Of a stretch of 9,904 nucleotides of DNA, positions 6,846-9,904 are shown in pieces. The first letter of the stretch is position 1, and the number at the start of each line of letters is the position of its first letter. The notes under the pieces were generated by a model. The model made no database searches. It worked only from the letters and a program-made list of their open reading frames with translations, and was not told the DNA's origin. The position numbers and the translations under genes were made by a program. The stretch is from JBDLID01 sp039715055 (GTDB taxonomy: Bacteria > Desulfobacterota > Desulfobulbia > Desulfobulbales > Desulfocapsaceae): assembly GCA_039715055.1 (NCBI GenBank), contig JBDLID010000112.1, forward strand, positions 1 through 9,904. Reading direction: 5' to 3'.

Positions 6846-8368
6846 AGCGTTGGTGTGTGGGAACCCTGGGCCAGTTTGCCGAAGATAAATAGAATGGCCT
6901 CAGGATCAAAGGGCTTGGCCATGTAGTCATCCATTCCTGCAGTGAAACACTCTTCTCTGTCACCGCTCATGGCATTGGCTGTCATGGCGATAATGGGAAT
7001 GTGGCCTCCGTGCAAATGGGCAGCAAGTTTTTTCGCCAGTTCTTCATCCAAATCCTCCAGCTGCCTGCCGCATTCTGCGCTGCGGATGATTCTGGTGGCG
7101 GTCAGACCGTCCATAACCGGCATCTGCACATCCATCAAAACCGCGTCAAAGTCATGTTCAAGGAGAAGGGTCAGGGCGTGGAGGCCGTCATTGGCCTCAA
7201 TGATCCGGTGCTGCCCTTTTTCCAGGACCATCCTTGCCAGGATCCGGTTCGGTTCATTGTCCTCAACAAGGAGAAGAGACATGGGAGGGACTTGCGGAAG
7301 CTTGACCTGGTCAGCCTTTTCAGCCACCGGCAGATCCCCGGGATCACACCGTCCGGCTGAAAGGGTGAAGGAGAAGGTGCTTCCAAGCCCAGGTCCGGAG
7401 TCCACAGTAATATCTCCGCCCATGAGCTGACAGAGCTGTCGACAGATGGCCAGGCCAAGTCCCGTGCCGCTGAATGCCCTTGTTGCACTGTTGTCTTCCT
7501 GGGAAAACGGATCAAAGATATGGAGCTGTTTATCAAGTGAGATGCCAATGCCGGTGTCCCGTACCCTGAATTCGAGCAGACTGACCTCGTCATCTGAGTA
7601 GAGAAGGTCAACAAATAGTTCTATCGACCCTTTTTTCGTGAACTTGACGCTGTTGCTGAGCAGGTTGAGCAACACCTGTCTCAACCGCAGTGTGTCGCTT
7701 TTGATCACTCGTGGAACCTCAGGTGAGATTGTGCATCCCAGCCTCAGTCCCGTGTCCTTGTTCTCCATGAGAACGTTGATTGTTCTAAATGCTGATTCAA
7801 CCGTTTTATAGAGGTCAAAAGGTTTGTTTGTAATTTTCAGCTCACCGGCCTCTATCTTTGAAAAATCGAGGATATCATTGATGAGGGAAAGGAGGTTTTC
7901 TGCCGAGCTCCAGATCATATCCAGGTGGGAGCGCGTATCCTGGTCGAGTTCGTTTTCAAGGGCGAGGTGGGTTCGACCGATGATGGAATTCATCGGTGTC
8001 CTGATTTCGTGGCTCATGTTGGCCAGAAAATTACTTTTGGCCTGATTGGCTGCTTCGGCCTTTCTGACAGCCTGGTTAAGCTCTTTCGTGCGTTCCTCAA
8101 CACGTTCAACAAGCTGCTCACGTTCCCGGCCGAGCAGCCTGTGCGCATTCTCAAGTTCGAGGAGGGTGGACTGGATGGACTGATTTTTTTCGTTCAGCTC
8201 CTGGGAGGTCAGCTCCAGGGTGTTCTCAAGAAACCTTCGTTCCCTGTCGTTGTTGATATATGTTTCGTCAACCATCTCAAGAAGTCGTTGCTCTGTGTCG
8301 GAGAGTTGGTCAATGGAGACTCCCTTACCGTAAATAAGATTTAACTGTCGTTTAAGAAGGCGGTGCAT
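6842..8368 (-). CDS. Soluble hybrid sensor histidine kinase (HisKA-HATPase-receiver), partner of the FIST protein
   Basis: Cytoplasmic two-component hybrid kinase of 508 aa with no membrane segment or signal peptide. Residues 1-45 are a short charged N-terminal segment, and about 40-110 are a likely coiled coil. HisKA carries the phospho-acceptor His120 in FLANMSHEIRTPMN. HATPase_c shows the N box with Asn239, G1 DTGIGI (271-276), the F-box region FDPFSQED (285-292) and G2 GTGLGL (301-306). The receiver domain begins at LLLVEDN (365-371), with phospho-acceptor Asp413 in LMDVQMPVMDG, Thr463 and Lys485. Between receiver helix 3 and strand 4 there is a charged stretch (about 430-455) longer than usual. 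No PAS, GAF or other sensor domain is seen, so the input probably comes from the FIST protein encoded 2 nt upstream. The output must go to a separate phosphotransfer protein or regulator outside the window. Confidence 0.95.
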   Translation of the reverse strand: MHRLLKRQLNLIYGKGVSIDQLSDTEQRLLEMVDETYINNDRERRFLENTLELTSQELNEKNQSIQSTLLELENAHRLLGREREQLVERVEERTKELNQAVRKAEAANQAKSNFLANMSHEIRTPMNSIIGRTHLALENELDQDTRSHLDMIWSSAENLLSLINDILDFSKIEAGELKITNKPFDLYKTVESAFRTINVLMENKDTGLRLGCTISPEVPRVIKSDTLRLRQVLLNLLSNSVKFTKKGSIELFVDLLYSDDEVSLLEFRVRDTGIGISLDKQLHIFDPFSQEDNSATRAFSGTGLGLAICRQLCQLMGGDITVDSGPGLGSTFSFTLSAGRCDPGDLPVAEKADQVKLPQVPPMSLLLVEDNEPNRILARMVLEKGQHRIIEANDGLHALTLLLEHDFDAVLMDVQMPVMDGLTATRIIRSAECGRQLEDLDEELAKKLAAHLHGGHIPIIAMTANAMSGDREECFTAGMDDYMAKPFDPEAILFIFGKLAQGSHTPTL

Positions 8369-8370
8369 AA

Positions 8371-9504
8371 TCAGTCTTCATACAGCGTTGTTAAGGTCAT
8401 CGTCTGATTATGCAGGCGGCAGTTTGCCGGTTCATTTCGAAAGGGGGCAATTTCACCATAGGAGTAAAATCCAGCCAGCTGGACATCTTTGCCGAGGACC
8501 CTATCAATGATTTCAAGTTCCTCTTCAATCAGGTCGTGCATGACCACGCGTCGGCCGACGCAGGAGACAATCAGGCCAAGTCCCCGCCTGTCCTTGACCT
8601 GGACAATATCTTTGGCCGCGATGCCTGCACCATCGATCAAAATATCGAGATCGGGCTTCATCAGACGGGCGGTATAGCCTTCCGGGATATCACCGGCAAA
8701 GGTAATGGATTCCTGGTCCTCATCAATGGCCAGCAGGGTGCGGATCACCTCATCGGCCTCGCCATCGGACTTGATGCTGAGTGGGAAACGCATGCCGGAA
8801 AGAGGCAGGCCGTCAGCAAATTCACCGAGATACTCTTTGTAAAGTTTAAGAGCTGGCTGACCATCGAGTTCAAACAGGACATTGCCCGAGGACTTCGTTA
8901 CCAGTCGATACGGGCCAAAGGCACTCCAGCCAGCGTAGCAGCCGGTGGAAATGGTCAGCCCTTCACCGTAAAAGCCGACAGCAACAATCATGTTCTGGCG
9001 TGCCGGTTCATCTGCCACAATCCAGGTCTCCTGGAAGCGGTCACCATCACCGGCCATGCCGCCTGAGATGGTGAAAGATCCCTCTGCCCGGTTTAGTCCA
9101 CGGATTAATTCCGAACCGTTGACATTGAGCCCGTCGGACATCACGAAAACATGCTTGAGATCGTCCTGGCTCAGCTGGTTAACCATCTCTAAAGAGAGCG
9201 TTTCAATATCATGCCCCGATGAGATGTCGGCTTTACTGATCCTGATTGATCCATTTTTAAGGTGGACCGCCACCGCCACCACCGGATCTGTGGAGATTTC
9301 AGCTTTAAGTATATTGCCCGAAGAACTTGCGCCGACAATATGGGCATTGGGATAGAGCTGCCTGAGTGCGTCAAAACTCTCTTTTGTCCTCAGGACATCT
9401 GAGTCGCCGAACAGAAATACGGCGGAGGCATCCTGGCTGGAGTTGATCTCACGGTTTATCAGAGCCCAGCCATCAACGTTGTATCGAAGTGTATCGATAA
9501 GCAT
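8371..9504 (-). CDS. FIST-domain (FIST N + FIST C) sensor protein, NosP-like
   Basis: Predicted soluble 377 aa protein with the two-part FIST sensory architecture. The N-terminal part (about residues 25-220) includes FGDSDV, VGASSSGNI (58-66), FVMSDGLNVNGSELIRGL (120-137), SGGMAGDGDRF (147-157) and GFYGEGLTISTGCYAGW (177-193). The C-terminal part (about 220-365) ends with GFYSYGEIAPF (345-355) and CRLHNQTMTLTTLYE (362-376), typical of FIST_C. Related proteins called NosP bind heme and nitric oxide and control a co-encoded hybrid histidine kinase, which matches this operon. Heme or NO binding here is inference only; I cannot point to a proven ligand residue. The start ATG at 9504 has an excellent GGAGG Shine-Dalgarno 6 nt upstream. 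The stop lies 2 nt before the kinase start, so the two are surely co-expressed. Other FIST proteins have been proposed to bind small ligands such as amino acids. Confidence 0.9.
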   Translation of the reverse strand: MLIDTLRYNVDGWALINREINSSQDASAVFLFGDSDVLRTKESFDALRQLYPNAHIVGASSSGNILKAEISTDPVVAVAVHLKNGSIRISKADISSGHDIETLSLEMVNQLSQDDLKHVFVMSDGLNVNGSELIRGLNRAEGSFTISGGMAGDGDRFQETWIVADEPARQNMIVAVGFYGEGLTISTGCYAGWSAFGPYRLVTKSSGNVLFELDGQPALKLYKEYLGEFADGLPLSGMRFPLSIKSDGEADEVIRTLLAIDEDQESITFAGDIPEGYTARLMKPDLDILIDGAGIAAKDIVQVKDRRGLGLIVSCVGRRVVMHDLIEEELEIIDRVLGKDVQLAGFYSYGEIAPFRNEPANCRLHNQTMTLTTLYED

Positions 9505-9510
9505 AATTTT

Positions 9511-9515
9511 CCTCC
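9511..9515 (-). promoter_or_regulatory. Shine-Dalgarno site of the FIST gene
   Basis: On the minus strand this reads GGAGG, followed by a 6-nt spacer to the ATG at 9504. It is the strongest ribosome-binding site of the minus-strand operon and fixes the FIST start. The kinase gene has only a weak site within the FIST 3' end and is probably read by translational coupling. Confidence 0.85.
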
Positions 9516-9591
9516 ATCAGGGGCTGCCGCAGCAGCAACAGGTGATTACCGGTTTTCTCCGGGAACGAATTTGACTGAATAGCGATACGGT

Positions 9592-9621
9592 ATAATACTA
9601 GGAAACAAGGCCGATTTTCAA
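9592..9621 (-). promoter_or_regulatory. Candidate sigma-70-type promoter for the FIST-histidine kinase operon
   Basis: On the minus strand TTGAAA (9616-9621) is followed by an 18-nt spacer and TATTAT (9592-9597), each 5 of 6 to consensus. Transcription would start near 9585 and leave an untranslated leader of about 80 nt before the FIST ATG. It is the best-placed promoter-like pair upstream of this operon, but AT-rich sequence makes chance matches common. Confidence 0.45.
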
Positions 9622-9644
9622 CAATAATATGAGTTGTTATTGTT
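9620..9644. repeat. Inverted repeat, possible operator overlapping the -35 of the FIST operon promoter
   Basis: Perfect 8-bp arms AACAATAA (9620-9627) and TTATTGTT (9637-9644) are separated by 9 nt. The left arm overlaps the proposed minus-strand -35 by two bases and the rest lies just upstream of it, a position suited to a dimeric regulator. It lacks the GC-rich stem and T tail of a terminator. The function is inferred from position only. Confidence 0.35.
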
Positions 9645-9904
9645 TGTCTTTCTGGCGAAGGGGGACTGGTGTCTTTCAGTTACATAAGCTTTTTTGCTGC
9701 ACTTTCAGGTTATCTATCCCTGCAGGTGGCAGTATGTTCCGGGCTATGTCTATTTCATTGATTTTTGTAGTGCGGTTAAGCAATGAAAAGTTAAGCATCA
9801 ATTTTCCTCTTTTTCATCCATGACTGTTGATATACAATGTCTGGTAGCTGGTCTTATGCAACAGGATGGACCGCAGGTGGTGCTGCGAATGCGGCAATGA
9901 GACA

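Larger units (their letters stand above)
9516..9904. other. Intergenic region with no convincing complete gene
   Basis: This AT-richer stretch upstream of the FIST gene carries the promoter-like elements and inverted repeat listed separately, plus an 8-bp direct repeat GTTAAGCA at 9775-9782 and 9790-9797 (period 15). Near the right edge, a plus-strand frame opens at ATG 9837 (MSGSWSYATGWTAGGAANAAMR) and is still open at the window end, but has no Shine-Dalgarno. Exactly antisense to it, a minus-strand frame enters from the window end and stops at 9798-9800 with a C terminus VMDEKEEN. At most one can be a real gene, and the fragments are too short to decide. No tRNA, CRISPR or insertion-sequence signature was seen. 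Confidence 0.6.

Noticed and set aside
6894..6922. ATGGCC...GGCCAT inverted repeat just downstream of bioG as a terminator
   Set aside because: The 6-bp arms have a 17-nt loop and no T run, and lie in the kinase coding sequence (receiver C terminus), so chance is likely.
8410..9066. 218-codon plus-strand open frame antisense to the FIST gene
   Set aside because: The minus strand carries the full FIST_N/FIST_C pattern and a strong ribosome site; the plus frame has neither motifs nor a ribosome site.
9523..9533. GCTGC-C-GCAGC palindrome upstream of the FIST Shine-Dalgarno as a riboswitch or attenuator stem
   Set aside because: The single-base loop cannot form a stable hairpin, and no larger structured leader was seen around it.
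9571..9596. Plus-strand TTGACT/TATAAT promoter
   Set aside because: Both boxes are good, but the 14-nt spacer is too short for normal sigma-70 use and no clear plus-strand gene follows; kept only as part of the control-region finding.
9629..9823. 64-codon plus-strand open frame in the intergenic region
   Set aside because: No Shine-Dalgarno, no family resemblance, an unusual mix of Cys, Phe and Arg, and its start falls inside the inverted repeat.

Overview
The window looks chromosomal, is moderately GC-rich and densely coded, and suits an anaerobic Gram-negative bacterium. My best guess is a Desulfobacterota (Desulfobulbales-like) lineage. This rests on protein style, an anaerobe-type cysteine pattern in biotin synthase, and the BioG-type pimelate route; no rRNA or other taxonomic marker is present.

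Positions 1-6845 (+ strand) form one tightly packed gene string: the 3' part of ileS (isoleucyl-tRNA synthetase), lspA (signal peptidase II), fabD (malonyl-CoA:ACP transacylase), bioB, bioA, bioF and bioG. The largest gap is 14 nt and the last three junctions overlap by 8, 1 and 4 nt, so this is almost certainly co-transcribed and translationally coupled. Functionally, FabD supplies malonyl-ACP, from which a methylated malonyl primer can be built into pimeloyl-ACP methyl ester. BioG removes the methyl group, BioF makes KAPA, BioA makes DAPA and BioB inserts sulfur to give biotin. The methyltransferase BioC and dethiobiotin synthetase BioD are needed but are not in the window. There is no intergenic space for a BirA operator.

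Positions 6842-9504 (- strand) hold a two-gene signalling operon that converges on bioG: a FIST-domain (NosP-like) sensor protein followed, after 2 nt, by a soluble hybrid histidine kinase (coiled coil, HisKA, HATPase, receiver) with no recognisable sensor domain of its own. The arrangement suggests that the FIST protein is the kinase's sensor, as in NosP/NahK nitric-oxide systems. The kinase and bioG stop codons overlap tail to tail.

Positions 9505-9904 have no convincing complete gene. They hold the FIST gene's strong Shine-Dalgarno, a candidate minus-strand sigma-70-type promoter, an 8-bp inverted repeat over its -35, a short direct repeat, and two mutually antisense partial reading frames running off the window end.

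The most notable point is biotin synthase. The residue equivalent to E. coli Cys97, a [2Fe-2S] ligand, is serine, while two extra cysteines appear in the substrate/SAM-binding loop. This suggests a different auxiliary iron-sulfur cluster.
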